From assembly GCA_905181765.1 (NCBI GenBank), contig CAJIYW010000001.1, forward strand, positions 1-64,000: a stretch of DNA of 64,000 nt, given 5' to 3'. The notes under the pieces were generated by a model. The model did not search any database. It was given only the letters and a program-made list of their open reading frames with translations, and was not told the origin of the DNA. Shown piece after piece: positions 27,256 to 37,263 of this stretch (the stretch's first letter is position 1; each line of letters begins with the position of its first letter). Source of the DNA: Flavobacteriales bacterium UBA6772 (GTDB lineage: Bacteria; Bacteroidota; Bacteroidia; Flavobacteriales; Flavobacteriaceae). A program made the position numbers and the translations under genes.

Positions 27256-28343
27256 TTATTCAAAATAAGAAAAAGTTTCTCCTCCTTTGATATTTAATAG
27301 TGTTTCATAAATCATTTTAATTACATTTTCTACATCATCTCTGTGTACCATTTCTACAGTGGTATGCATGTAGCGCAATGGTAATGATATTAAGGCAGAA
27401 GCCACACCACCATTGCTATATGCAAAAGCATCTGTATCTGTACCTGTTGCTCTAGACAAAGCAGAACGCTGAAAAGGAATCTTGTTCGCTTCTGCAGTTT
27501 CTGTTATTAAATCACGTAATTTTTGTTGCACAGCTGGTGCATAGGCAATAACTGGACCTTTACCCATCTCTAAAAGACCTTCTTTTTCTTATCAATCATT
27601 GGAGTTGTTGTGTCATGTGTAACATCTGTTACAATAGCAACATTTGGTTGTATGGTCTGTGTAATCATTTCTGCCCCACGCAATCCTATTTCTTCCTGCA
27701 CAGAGTTTGTAATGTATAACCCGAAAGGCAATTCTTTTTTATTTTCTTTTAATAAACGCGCAACTTCAGCAATCATAAATCCGCCCATTCTGTTGTCTAG
27801 AGCTCTACAAACAAATTTGTCTCCATTTAAAATATGAAATTCATCTGGATAGGTGATAACGCACCCTACATGTATGCCTAAATCTTCAACTTCCTTTTTA
27901 GTTGCGCAACCTGTATCAATAAAAATATTCTCTGGTTTTGGCGCTTCTTCTTTTCCTTTATCTCTTGTATGAATTGCTGGCCAACCAAAAACACCTTTTA
28001 CAATTCCGTTTTTAGTATGAATGTTTACAATTTTACTTGGAGCAATTTGATGATCTGAACCACCATTTCTAATCACATAAATCAATCCATTATCAGAAAT
28101 ATAATTCACATACCAAGAGATTTCATCTGCATGACCTTCAATGACAACTTTGTATTTTGCATCCGGATTTATAACTCCAACTGCAGAGCCATAAGTATCT
28201 GTAATAAAAGTGTCTACATAAGGCTTAAGATACTCCATCCAAATTTTTTGACTTTCCCATTCATATCCTGTAGGAGCCGCGTTGTTTAGATATTTTTCTA
28301 AAAATGTAAGTGAGCTTTTATTTAAAATTGTTTCTTTTGTCAT
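27256..28343 (-). CDS. M42 family metallopeptidase (FrvX-like aminopeptidase), one frameshift
   Basis: About 362 residues when joined. M42 enzymes are large oligomeric zinc/cobalt aminopeptidases. Seen in the first frame: VVIEGHADEISWYV (first metal His/Asp), FIDTGCATKKE, RALDNRMGGF (bridging Asp), and NSVQEEIGLRGAEM (catalytic Glu pair). The second frame (27567-27256) supplies the last His-containing part (RYMHTTVEMVHRDDVENVIK). The break near 27585 is repaired by one additional A in an A run, giving IDKKKEGLLEMGKGP. This is strong evidence for a homopolymer error. Confidence 0.9.
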
Positions 28344-28619
28344 TATTAGTTTCTTAAGATTGTATTTTTCTTTGATATATGTAAAAATAAAACCATTTTT
28401 ATGATTCGCAGTAAAAAAATCATAAAAAGTGTAACAAATTTTAGAACTTTTATACTTATTACTGAAACTTATTGAAAAACTACAAATATCAATACAGATT
28501 TATTAAATTTAGAAGATTATGATAATATAAATATTACTTTTGAAAACAAAGTTAGATAATAAGATTTGCAAAATTTAAAGTCATAATAGTTAGAAAGCAA
28601 CTATAATAAAACCAAAAAA

Positions 28620-29507
28620 ATGAAGCTAGTAATAGAAAACTTAACAAAGACGTATAAGAATGGTGTAAAAGCTATTGATAATTTAAGTATTGAAATTGGT
28701 ACAGGTATGTTTGGTCTATTGGGCCCAAATGGTGCAGGGAAATCATCATTAATGAGAACAATCGCTACTTTGCAAAGTCCGGATTCTGGTGCTATTAATT
28801 TTGGAGATATTGATGTTTTAGAAGATAATATGTCCTTGCGAAAAATTCTAGGTTATTTGCCACAATCTTTTGGTGTGTATCCTAAAATGTCTGCAGAAGA
28901 TTTACTTGATTATTTTGCAACTTTAAAAGGGATTTCTAATAAGTCAGAAAGAAATGCAATTGTAAAAAAGGTTTTAGAAATAACAAATTTATATGATGTA
29001 AGACGAAAAGATGTTGCGGGGTATTCTGGAGGAATGAAACAACGGTTTGGAATTGCTCAGTTACTTTTAAACAATCCAAAATTAATTATTGTAGACGAGC
29101 CTACTGCTGGTTTAGATCCTGCGGAAAGACATCGTTTTTTAAATGTTTTACGCGAAGTTGGTACAAATTGCACCGTTATTTTTTCTACTCATATTGTAGA
29201 AGATGTAAAGGAGTTGTGTAATGAAATGGCAATTTTAAACGGAGGAAGAATTTTAAAACATACAACTCCAATTAAGGCTACTAAAGAAATTGAAGGAACT
29301 ATTTGGCAGAAAACCATTGAAAGAGATCATTTAGATGAAAATGAAAAGTTATATAGTATTTTATCATCTAACTACAACCAGGACAATACATTAAATTTAA
29401 GAGTGCATGCTGCTGAAAAGCCTTCAGAAGATTTTATTGCTGTTACTCCCCAATTGGATGATGTATATTTTATTGCTTTAAAGCAAGATGAACCGCAACT
29501 TGTTTAA
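28620..29507 (+). CDS. ABC transporter ATP-binding protein
   Basis: 295 residues. ABC-2 type ATPase: Walker A GLLGPNGAGKSS (about residue 35), Q-loop YLPQSFGVYP, signature YSGGMKQRFG (about 134), Walker B LIIVDEPTAGLD (about 156). The C-terminal extension (about 75 residues) is alpha/beta. It is 61 bases upstream of the fused permease/peptidase gene and almost certainly its ATPase partner. Confidence 0.93.
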   Translation: MKLVIENLTKTYKNGVKAIDNLSIEIGTGMFGLLGPNGAGKSSLMRTIATLQSPDSGAINFGDIDVLEDNMSLRKILGYLPQSFGVYPKMSAEDLLDYFATLKGISNKSERNAIVKKVLEITNLYDVRRKDVAGYSGGMKQRFGIAQLLLNNPKLIIVDEPTAGLDPAERHRFLNVLREVGTNCTVIFSTHIVEDVKELCNEMAILNGGRILKHTTPIKATKEIEGTIWQKTIERDHLDENEKLYSILSSNYNQDNTLNLRVHAAEKPSEDFIAVTPQLDDVYFIALKQDEPQLV

Positions 29508-29568
29508 AATCAAAGCAAAGAAGTTTACACGTACAATTTAGTCAAATCATCAAATACAGATTCACAGC

Positions 29569-32500
29569 ATGTTTTTAACAATATTTAAACAAGAACTAAA
29601 ATACTGGTTTAACAAACCAGCTTTTTATATTTATTTGACCATTTTTTTGAGCTTATCATTATTTTTATCAGCTGCTACTGCTGGTTTTTTCGATTCAGTT
29701 ACAGCAACAATAGGTTCTTCTAGAATTGTAAACTCTCCTTCAGGGGTAAATAATTTACTTAATGCATTAACTGTTTTTATTTTCTTTTTATTTCCTTCTA
29801 TAATTGGAGTTTCTATATACAGAGATTATAAAAGTGAAATGCATACGATCTTATATTCGTATCCGTTTACAAAATCCAATTATCTTTTTGCTAAATTTTT
29901 TAGTGCAATTCTAGTCGTTTCGATTATCGTTTTATCTATTGCAATAGGTATGATTATTGGCTTTCGATTTCCAGGAACAAATGCAGATATTATAGGTTCT
30001 TTCCAGCTTATAACTTATTTAAAAGCTTATTTGATTTTTATTCTTCCAAATATTTTATTGTTTGGAGCTATTGTTTTTGCAGTGGTTACTTTTTCGAGAA
30101 ATATAGCAGCAGGTTTTATTACTGTAATCTTACTTTTATTTGTTCAAGGAGTTGTAGAAAGTCTACTTTCAGACCCTGAACAAAGATGGTTATTGGCTCT
30201 TTTAGACCCCTTTGGTTCTGGAGCAGTTAACTATTACACAAAATACTGGACGCCTTCAGAACAAAATGAATTGCACATTCCTATCAAAGAAATGATTGTA
30301 TACAACCGTTTATTATGGTTAGGAGTTTCAACTTTAATTTTTGGATTGGTTTATAAGTTTTTTACTTTTAGTCAAAACGCAATTTCTTTTTCATTCAAAA
30401 AATCTAAAGGAGAGAGAATTACAAAAACAAATTTTAGTGGAATTACAAGAATTACCTTACCAAAGGTATCGTATGATTTTTCGTTCATTCAAAATTTAAA
30501 AACAACTTGGAAATTATCAAATATAGATTTTAAATATATTGTTAAAAGCTGGGCTTTTATTTCCATTGTGTTGGTAGGTTTGGTATTAATGATTGTTGGT
30601 TTGTCTGAAATAGGAGATATTTTTGGAACGCCTACACTGCCAGTTACTTGGAAAATGTTAAATATTGGAGGTGTTTTTTCCGCTTCTATCAATATCTGTA
30701 CGTTTTTATATGCTGGAATGTTGGTTCACAGAGCAAAAATTGCCAAAGTAAATCATATAATAGATGTAACTCCTGTTCCAAATTGGACCCTTTTATTTTC
30801 TAAGCTGATTGCATTGATAAAGATGCAACTACTATTATTAACCGTTATTATGGTTTCAGGAATCCTTTTTCAAATCTATAAAGGTTATTATAATTTTGAA
30901 ATAGGGCATTATATAATGGATCTTTATTTCTTAGATTTTCTAAGTTATTTAATTTGGGCTTTGTTGGCTATTTTTATTCAAACTTTAATTGGGAATCCTT
31001 ATTTAGGGCTTTTTGCTTTATTGGTTATTTCTATTGGAATGCCATTTTTATCATTGGCAGGGTTAGAACAGTCCATTTTTAAATACAATCAAGGACCAGG
31101 GTTCAGCTATTCTGATATGAATGGTTATGGTATTTTAACCCAATTTTTAGTGTATAAAACCTATTGGATATTTTGTGGTTTGGCTTTGTTAGTTATGTCA
31201 GGATTATTTTGGGTTCGAGGAATTCCTGCCTCATTTAAAGAAAGATTATCGTTAGTAAAATCAAGATTTAAAGGTGGTTATGCCATTAGCTTGTTAGTTT
31301 TTTTAATTGCTTTTTTCAGTTTAGGATTTTCTATTTATCAAGAAACAGGTTCTAAAGGAAAAAGAACCTCTTCGAAAGAATCAGAATTAAGAAGTGTAGA
31401 ATGGGAGAAGAAATATAAAAAGTTTGAAGATTACAAACAACCCAGAGTAATAGCTGTTAATGCAAATATGGATATTTATCCGAAGGAAAGATTCTTTGAA
31501 GCATCTGCAAAAGTTCAAATGGTTAACAAAACAGATACCCCAATAGATAGTCTTTTCTTAAATCATAATAATTTAAAAAGTAGTTTTGAGTTTAGTAAAC
31601 CCAATAAATTAGTTTCTGAGGATACCATACATAATTTTGATATTTATTATTTCGAGAACAAGATTATGCCCGGAGATACTCTAGAATTAGCAGTAACAGT
31701 TAAAGGTAATAAAAACACAACCTATAGAAGAAGATCTCCAGTTAGAGAAAACGGTACTTTTATCAATAATTTTGCTTTATTTCCATCTTTAGGCTATTCA
31801 ACACAAGGAGAATTAACAGATAATAAAACTCGTAAAAAATATGATTTACAAAAAAATGATCTAAAAGCACATCCGTCAGATTTATCAGCTTTGGGAGATA
31901 CCTATATTTCTAAAGATTCTGATTGGATTAATTTTGAGGCAACTGTTTCTACATCCAAAGACCAAATTGCGATTGCTCCAGGGTATTTACAGAAAGAATG
32001 GATAGAAGGAGAACGTAGATATTTTCATTACAAAATGGATAGTAAAATTCTAAATTTTTATGCTTTTAATTCTGGTAGATATGAAGTGAAAAAAGAAATG
32101 TTTAATGGGATTAGTTTAGAAATTTACTATCACAAACAACATACCTTTAATTTAGATAGAATGATGAAAGGCATGAAAGCATCCTTAAATTATAATTCAG
32201 AAAACTTTAGTCCTTATCAATTTAGACAAGCAAGAATTATTGAGTTTCCAAGAACAGGAGGAACCTTTGCACAGGCGTTTGCAAATACAATGCCTTTTTC
32301 AGAAGGAATTGGTTTTATTGCAGATGTAGATGATACAGATGACAATGGAGTAGATTATCCTTTTGCCGTAACAGCTCATGAAGTAGCGCATCAATGGTGG
32401 GCACATCAAGTAATTGGAGCAGACGTTTTGGGGGCAACTTTGCTTTCAGAAAGTATGTCAGAATACGTTTCTTTGAAAGTGATTGAAAAGGTGCAAGGAA

Positions 32501-33219
32501 AAAATAAAATGAGAACTTTTTTAAAGGAAGCTTTAGATGGATACTTATTGCAAAGAACTCTAGAAAGAAAACGTGAAAATGCTTTAATGTACAATGATGG
32601 TCAAGGGTATATACATTATCAAAAAGGGTCTATGGTTTTATATGCTTTGAGCGATTATATTGGAGAAGAAAAAATGAATGGAGCAATTCAGAAATTTATA
32701 AATAAAGTAAAATTTCAAGAACCTCCTTATACAACTTCTATTGAATTCGTAAACTATTTAAAAGAAGCTACTCCAGATTCTCTGCAATATGTAATTAAAG
32801 ATATGTTCGAAACCATTACTTTATATAAAAACAGAATAACGAATACGAAAGTAACTGAATTGGAAAATGGAACACATCAAGTTGATATTGAGTTTGAAGT
32901 TGCTAAATATAGAAATGATGAAAAAGGAAAACGTTATTATGGTGAAAAGGTTGGAGACACCTTGTCATATAAAACAGCTAAAATGAAGAAACCAATTCTA
33001 TCAGTTCCTTTAGCAGATTATATAGATATTGGTATTTTTGCAGAAGAAGATGTTGAGGGTGTTATGAAAGAAAAACTACTATATTTAAAAAAGCATAAGA
33101 TTACCTCAATCAACAATAAGCTAACGATCATTGTAGATGAAAAACCGATTGAAGTAGGTGTAGACCCTTACAATAAATTGATTGATTCACAATCTGATGA
33201 TAACAGAAAGAAGATTTAA
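29569..33219 (+). CDS. ABC-2 permease fused to an M1-type zinc aminopeptidase
   Basis: 1216 residues. Residues 1 to about 590 contain two ABC-2 permease halves with roughly a dozen hydrophobic helices (TIFKQELKYWFNKPAFYIYL at the start, a second unit from about 300). After a last helix (about 565-585) comes a beta-rich region and an M1 gluzincin core with HEVAHQWWAHQ (about residues 936-946) and LLSESMSEY, whose Glu is the third zinc ligand, one residue further than in classical M1 enzymes. Topology suggests the peptidase lies outside the cytoplasm. The architecture is known in Bacteroidetes genomes but its substrate is not. Intact despite its length. Confidence 0.9.
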   Translation: MFLTIFKQELKYWFNKPAFYIYLTIFLSLSLFLSAATAGFFDSVTATIGSSRIVNSPSGVNNLLNALTVFIFFLFPSIIGVSIYRDYKSEMHTILYSYPFTKSNYLFAKFFSAILVVSIIVLSIAIGMIIGFRFPGTNADIIGSFQLITYLKAYLIFILPNILLFGAIVFAVVTFSRNIAAGFITVILLLFVQGVVESLLSDPEQRWLLALLDPFGSGAVNYYTKYWTPSEQNELHIPIKEMIVYNRLLWLGVSTLIFGLVYKFFTFSQNAISFSFKKSKGERITKTNFSGITRITLPKVSYDFSFIQNLKTTWKLSNIDFKYIVKSWAFISIVLVGLVLMIVGLSEIGDIFGTPTLPVTWKMLNIGGVFSASINICTFLYAGMLVHRAKIAKVNHIIDVTPVPNWTLLFSKLIALIKMQLLLLTVIMVSGILFQIYKGYYNFEIGHYIMDLYFLDFLSYLIWALLAIFIQTLIGNPYLGLFALLVISIGMPFLSLAGLEQSIFKYNQGPGFSYSDMNGYGILTQFLVYKTYWIFCGLALLVMSGLFWVRGIPASFKERLSLVKSRFKGGYAISLLVFLIAFFSLGFSIYQETGSKGKRTSSKESELRSVEWEKKYKKFEDYKQPRVIAVNANMDIYPKERFFEASAKVQMVNKTDTPIDSLFLNHNNLKSSFEFSKPNKLVSEDTIHNFDIYYFENKIMPGDTLELAVTVKGNKNTTYRRRSPVRENGTFINNFALFPSLGYSTQGELTDNKTRKKYDLQKNDLKAHPSDLSALGDTYISKDSDWINFEATVSTSKDQIAIAPGYLQKEWIEGERRYFHYKMDSKILNFYAFNSGRYEVKKEMFNGISLEIYYHKQHTFNLDRMMKGMKASLNYNSENFSPYQFRQARIIEFPRTGGTFAQAFANTMPFSEGIGFIADVDDTDDNGVDYPFAVTAHEVAHQWWAHQVIGADVLGATLLSESMSEYVSLKVIEKVQGKNKMRTFLKEALDGYLLQRTLERKRENALMYNDGQGYIHYQKGSMVLYALSDYIGEEKMNGAIQKFINKVKFQEPPYTTSIEFVNYLKEATPDSLQYVIKDMFETITLYKNRITNTKVTELENGTHQVDIEFEVAKYRNDEKGKRYYGEKVGDTLSYKTAKMKKPILSVPLADYIDIGIFAEEDVEGVMKEKLLYLKKHKITSINNKLTIIVDEKPIEVGVDPYNKLIDSQSDDNRKKI

Positions 33220-33242
33220 GAAGGCATAAAAACATCATATAC

Positions 33243-34325
33243 ATGAAAAGAATAGTTGTTTTTTTGTTCTTTATTAGTATTGCGTTTTCTTGTGAAAAAA
33301 GAAAAGATATACAATTAAATTTTTTAAGTGAGTATGTTTTAAAAGATACTGTTTCGTTTAAAAATAGTCTAATTGGTGGTCTTTCTGGTTTAGATTATAG
33401 TAATGGTTTTTATTATTTTGTTGTAGACGATGCAAAAGCACCAAGATTTTTAAAAGGAAATATTAATATCGAAAAAAGAAAAATAAAAGGAATTAATTTT
33501 GAAAAGGTTGTCGTACTAAAAGATTCAAATACCAATTTTTATAATGAAAATACGCTGGATTTAGAATCTATTTTTGTGGATGAAGAAAAGCAACACATCA
33601 ATTTTTCTAGCGAAGGTGCTATTCGAAAAGGAAGAAGACCCACTATATTTACTACAGACTTTTCTGGGAAATTTATTTCTGAGTACACACTTCCAAAAAG
33701 CCTACAGAATTTAGAAAATATAAAACACAATGGAGTTTTAGAAGGCTCTTCTAAAAGTATCGATAAAAAAGGGTTTTGGGCTGTTATGGAGGCTCCTCTA
33801 AAAAATGATGGAGTGGAACCGGGTTTTACTAAAACACAATCTCCTGTTAGAATTACTTATTTTAACACAGTAACTAAAAAAGCAACTAAACAATTTGCCT
33901 ACCAATTAGAACCAATAAGTAAGGTTGCTAAAGGAAATATAAATTTAAACGGAGTTACTGCAATTTTAGAATATGCCGAAAATAAATTTTTTATCATTGA
34001 AAGAACCTATCAAAATGGATACGGTGCTTATGGCAATATAATACGAATTTTTGATGCAGAAATAACTTTAGAAACCACCAATATTTTAGATTCTGGTGGA
34101 TTAATAAATTCGAAATTCACACCGCTAACAAAAAGGTTACTTGTAAACTTTGATGATTTTAAAGAGCATTTAACTGAAGGAATTATAGACAATATAGAAG
34201 GTATTACTTTGGGCCCCGTTTTAGAAAATGGTAATGGGTCTCTTGTGTTGGTCTCAGATGATAATTTTCAGTTATATGGAAAACAATTAAATCAGTTTAT
34301 ATTATTAGAAATAGTAAAAGAATAA
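33243..34325 (+). CDS. Phytase-like esterase lipoprotein
   Basis: 360 residues. Signal sequence with lipobox AFSC (Cys about 17). The body matches the esterase-like activity of phytase family: SLIGGLSGLDYSNGFYYFVV, DLESIFVDEEKQHINFSSEG, NGVLEGSSKSIDKKGFWAVM and GITLGPVLENGNGSLVLVSD, consistent with a beta-propeller. Starts 23 bases after the permease/peptidase gene, so may belong to the same transcript. Substrate unknown. Confidence 0.8.
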   Translation: MKRIVVFLFFISIAFSCEKRKDIQLNFLSEYVLKDTVSFKNSLIGGLSGLDYSNGFYYFVVDDAKAPRFLKGNINIEKRKIKGINFEKVVVLKDSNTNFYNENTLDLESIFVDEEKQHINFSSEGAIRKGRRPTIFTTDFSGKFISEYTLPKSLQNLENIKHNGVLEGSSKSIDKKGFWAVMEAPLKNDGVEPGFTKTQSPVRITYFNTVTKKATKQFAYQLEPISKVAKGNINLNGVTAILEYAENKFFIIERTYQNGYGAYGNIIRIFDAEITLETTNILDSGGLINSKFTPLTKRLLVNFDDFKEHLTEGIIDNIEGITLGPVLENGNGSLVLVSDDNFQLYGKQLNQFILLEIVKE

Positions 34326-34358
34326 TTACTATTTTTATGTTCTCAATTTTAATCATAA

Positions 34359-34874
34359 ATGATGTTTCAAGGCTTTAAGGAAACTGTTTTAAAAAAGAAG
34401 TTAAATCAGTTATTATCTCAGACAGATAATAGGCGCACACTATCTTTAGAAAAAATAAAGTCGATAGCTATTATTTCTACTGAAGATATTTCTTCTGAAA
34501 TGGATTTACAAAAAGAGATTGAAATTATTTTAGAATCTAGAAATATTAGGATTTATAGCCTACGAAAGTATAATAAAAGTGATGAATTTTCTTATAAGCA
34601 CTTCACGAAAAAAAATGTAAATTGGACAGGACAATTTACGGAAGAAAGTTTTAAATGTTTCTTAGAAGAACCCTTTGATTTGTTAATTGGATATTTCAAT
34701 AAAAAAAATCTGTATTTAGAACGTGCAGTATTAGAATCGAAAGCACTATTTAAAGTCGGTTTTGCAGGTGTAAATTCTAAATTATACGAGATAGAAATTT
34801 CAGAAAAAACACAAAATATAACAGGATTTACTTCAGAATTAAAAAGATACCTTCAAATTATAAAAAAGCTATAA
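34359..34874 (+). CDS. DUF6913 family protein
   Basis: 171 residues, soluble, no signal. Opening FQGFKETVLKKKLNQLL, the basic helix followed by LSLEKIKSIAIISTEDISSE, and the C-terminal FDLLIGYFNKKNLYLERAVL, KALFKVGFAGVN match the DUF6913 family, which I recall lying next to dapA in Flavobacteriia, as here. Function unknown. Confidence 0.72.
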   Translation: MMFQGFKETVLKKKLNQLLSQTDNRRTLSLEKIKSIAIISTEDISSEMDLQKEIEIILESRNIRIYSLRKYNKSDEFSYKHFTKKNVNWTGQFTEESFKCFLEEPFDLLIGYFNKKNLYLERAVLESKALFKVGFAGVNSKLYEIEISEKTQNITGFTSELKRYLQIIKKL

Positions 34875-34951
34875 AATTAAACTTTACCTATAAAGTTGTT
34901 TATTCTTGCTATGCGATGATAAATCCGTTTTATAAATCAATCTTAATATTG

Positions 34952-34959
34952 TAGTTTTG
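34952..34959 (+). promoter_or_regulatory. Bacteroidetes-type -7 promoter element for dapA
   Basis: TAGTTTTG matches TAnnTTTG and ends 19 bases before the dapA ATG. The -33 element is weak. Confidence 0.4.
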
Positions 34960-34978
34960 TACCTATAAATATATAGAA

Positions 34979-35854
34979 ATGCAAAAATTTGTAGGAACAG
35001 GAGTCGCCTTAATTACTCCTTTTAAAGAAGATTTAACTGTAGATTTTGATGCACTAGTAAAGCTGGTGAATTTCAACATAGATAATGGAATTAATTATTT
35101 GGTAATAAATGGTACAACTGCAGAAAGCGCAACAATATCTAAAGAAGAGAAACTTCGAATTATAGCTCTTATTGTAAAAACCAATGCAGATAGAGTACCT
35201 TTAGTATTGGGAATTGGTGGTAATAACACCTTAGAGGTTATCAAAGAGATACAGGCAACAGATTTAAGTAATATTGATGGTATCTTATCTGTGGTGCCCT
35301 ATTATAATAAACCAACGCAAGAGGGTTTTTATCAGCATTTTAAAGCATTAGCTGAGGTAAGTGATGTACCAATTATTTTATACAATGTTCCTGGTAGAAC
35401 AGCAAAAAACATGAGTGCAGTTACTACAATTCGTTTGGCAAATGATTTTGAAAACATTGTTGGTATTAAAGAGGCTGGAAATAATATGCAGCAATATTTA
35501 GAGTTGTTAAAAAATAAACCCACAGATTTTTTAATTATTTCTGGTGATGATGATTTGGCTTTAGGTATTACTTTGGCAGGAGGTTCTGGAGTTATTTCTG
35601 TAATTGGACAAGCATATCCAAAAGAATTCTCTACCTTAATAAATTGCGGTCTAGAAGGTGAAAATAAAGAGGGGTATACCATTCATTTTAAAATGATGGC
35701 CATAATTGATGCTATTTTTGAAGAAAATAATCCTGCAGGAATAAAAACTGTTTTACAAGAATTAGGTTTTGGCAGCAACCAAGTACGTTTGCCACTAGTA
35801 AAAGCCTCTAAAGAATTACATCAAAAGATTGCAGATTTTGTAAATACGTTTTAA
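34979..35854 (+). CDS. dapA: 4-hydroxy-tetrahydrodipicolinate synthase
   Basis: 291 residues, standard DapA length. Condenses pyruvate with aspartate semialdehyde in the lysine/diaminopimelate pathway. Seen: GTGVALITPFKEDLTVDF, the NGTTAESATIS loop (usually GTTGE), YNVPGRTAKN with the catalytic Tyr (about 134), and GIKEAGNN with the Schiff-base Lys (about 162). Own promoter; intact. Confidence 0.95.
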   Translation: MQKFVGTGVALITPFKEDLTVDFDALVKLVNFNIDNGINYLVINGTTAESATISKEEKLRIIALIVKTNADRVPLVLGIGGNNTLEVIKEIQATDLSNIDGILSVVPYYNKPTQEGFYQHFKALAEVSDVPIILYNVPGRTAKNMSAVTTIRLANDFENIVGIKEAGNNMQQYLELLKNKPTDFLIISGDDDLALGITLAGGSGVISVIGQAYPKEFSTLINCGLEGENKEGYTIHFKMMAIIDAIFEENNPAGIKTVLQELGFGSNQVRLPLVKASKELHQKIADFVNTF

Positions 35855-36057
35855 AGAAAATTTTTTTTAAATGCACAGATTATACCAAGTTTTAAAGTTT
35901 AACGCCTGATTATATTCATTACAGAAATTAGGGTTTATACTATAAGATTAACAAATTTTTAGTATCAAATATGTGACAATATCTTCTTTTTTTATAGATT
36001 ATTGCACTATACTAGTAAGTGTGTTGAAAAACGTTTTATTAATCCATAATTAATCAC

Positions 36058-36065
36058 TAATTTTG
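36058..36065 (+). promoter_or_regulatory. Bacteroidetes-type -7 element directly before bamD
   Basis: TAATTTTG matches TAnnTTTG and ends only 4 bases before the bamD ATG at 36070. If used, transcription would begin at or next to the start codon, giving a leaderless or nearly leaderless mRNA. Confidence 0.35.
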
Positions 36066-36069
36066 CCCA

Positions 36070-36933
36070 ATGCAAAAAATTAAAAATTTAGCGTATTTAG
36101 TGCTCTTTACTTTATTACTTTCTTCATGTGGTGAGTATCAAAAAGTATTAAATAAAGGTACCTCGGAAGAGCAGTACAAAATGGCTGTAAAAATGTACGA
36201 AAGTCAAAATTACAGTAAGGCTTTGCGCTTATTCGATAAAATTACACCTATCTATAGGGGTAAGCCTCAAATGGAGCGAATTAAATTTATGATTGCACAA
36301 TCTAATTTTAATGAAAAAAATTACGGAATAGCAGCTTATAATTTTGATCGTTTTACAAAAGATTATTTAAAAAGTTCTAAAAAAGAAGAGGCAGCATTTT
36401 TATCTGCTTACAGTTATAAATTAGCATCTCCTCGTTTTAGTATTGATCCAACAGACACAAATAAAGCTTTAGAGGCTTTTCAAGCTTTTATAAACACGTA
36501 TCCAGATTCAGATAAAATTGATGAAGCGAATACGTACTATTCAGAAATAAGATTAAAGTTAGAAAAAAAATATTTCGAGATAGCAAAAACATATTATAGA
36601 ACTGCAGATTATGATTTAAGAAATTATAAGGCAGCAATTAAGGCTTTTGATAATTTATTAGAAGACTTTTTAGGAACTAAATATAAAGAAGAAGCAATTT
36701 ATTATAGCTTTAAGGCAGGACATGATTTTGTTTTGAAAAGTTTTGATAGAAGAAAGTTAGAAAGAATTTCAGATGCAACAGAAGATTATGAGAGACTTAA
36801 AAAGAGTTTCCCGGAATCTAAGTATTTGGAGGATGCAAATGAGATGTTTGCAACATTGCAAAAAGAAAAAACAAGAGTTGATGCTTTAGTAGCAAAGCAG
36901 GCAGCATTAGTAGCTAATTTACAAAAGAAATAA
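36070..36933 (+). CDS. bamD: Outer membrane protein assembly factor BamD
   Basis: 287 residues. Lipoprotein (lipobox LSSC, Cys about 20) with TPR-type repeats: EEQYKMAVKMYESQNYSKAL, RLFDKITPIYRGKPQ, IAQSNFNEKNYGIAAYNFDR and later AAIKAFDNLLEDFLGTKYKE. It partners BamA in inserting beta-barrel proteins in the outer membrane. First gene of the conserved bamD - omega - coaBC - DUF4835 - recN row; the omega gene begins 9 bases after its stop. Confidence 0.9.
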   Translation: MQKIKNLAYLVLFTLLLSSCGEYQKVLNKGTSEEQYKMAVKMYESQNYSKALRLFDKITPIYRGKPQMERIKFMIAQSNFNEKNYGIAAYNFDRFTKDYLKSSKKEEAAFLSAYSYKLASPRFSIDPTDTNKALEAFQAFINTYPDSDKIDEANTYYSEIRLKLEKKYFEIAKTYYRTADYDLRNYKAAIKAFDNLLEDFLGTKYKEEAIYYSFKAGHDFVLKSFDRRKLERISDATEDYERLKKSFPESKYLEDANEMFATLQKEKTRVDALVAKQAALVANLQKK

Positions 36934-36942
36934 TTATTTAAG

Positions 36943-37263
36943 ATGGATTATAAAGATACGAAAGCACCGTTAAGTACAGTTACTTACAATAAGAATGAAA
37001 TTGAAGCGCCAACAGAGAATATCTATGAGGCTATTTCTATTATTGCAAAGAGAGCTAATCAAATTAATTCTGATTTAAAAAGAGAATTAGTAGACAAATT
37101 AGATGAATTTGCAACATACAACGATTCTTTAGAAGAAGTATTCGAGAATAAAGAACAAATAGAAGTTTCTAAATTTTACGAAAGGTTACCAAAACCAACG
37201 GCTATGGCTGTTGAAGAGTGGTTAAATGACAAAGTATATCACAGAACTCCAGAAACAGAGTAA
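36943..37263 (+). CDS. rpoZ: DNA-directed RNA polymerase omega subunit (RpoZ-like)
   Basis: 106 residues. Matches the Bacteroidetes omega form: APTENIYEAISIIAKRANQI, then LKRELVDKLDEFATY and FYERLPKPTAMAVEEWL. Omega helps beta' folding and assembly of RNA polymerase. Its stop codon overlaps the start of coaBC by one base (TAATG), and bamD lies 9 bases upstream, so it is in the operon. Confidence 0.85.
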   Translation: MDYKDTKAPLSTVTYNKNEIEAPTENIYEAISIIAKRANQINSDLKRELVDKLDEFATYNDSLEEVFENKEQIEVSKFYERLPKPTAMAVEEWLNDKVYHRTPETE

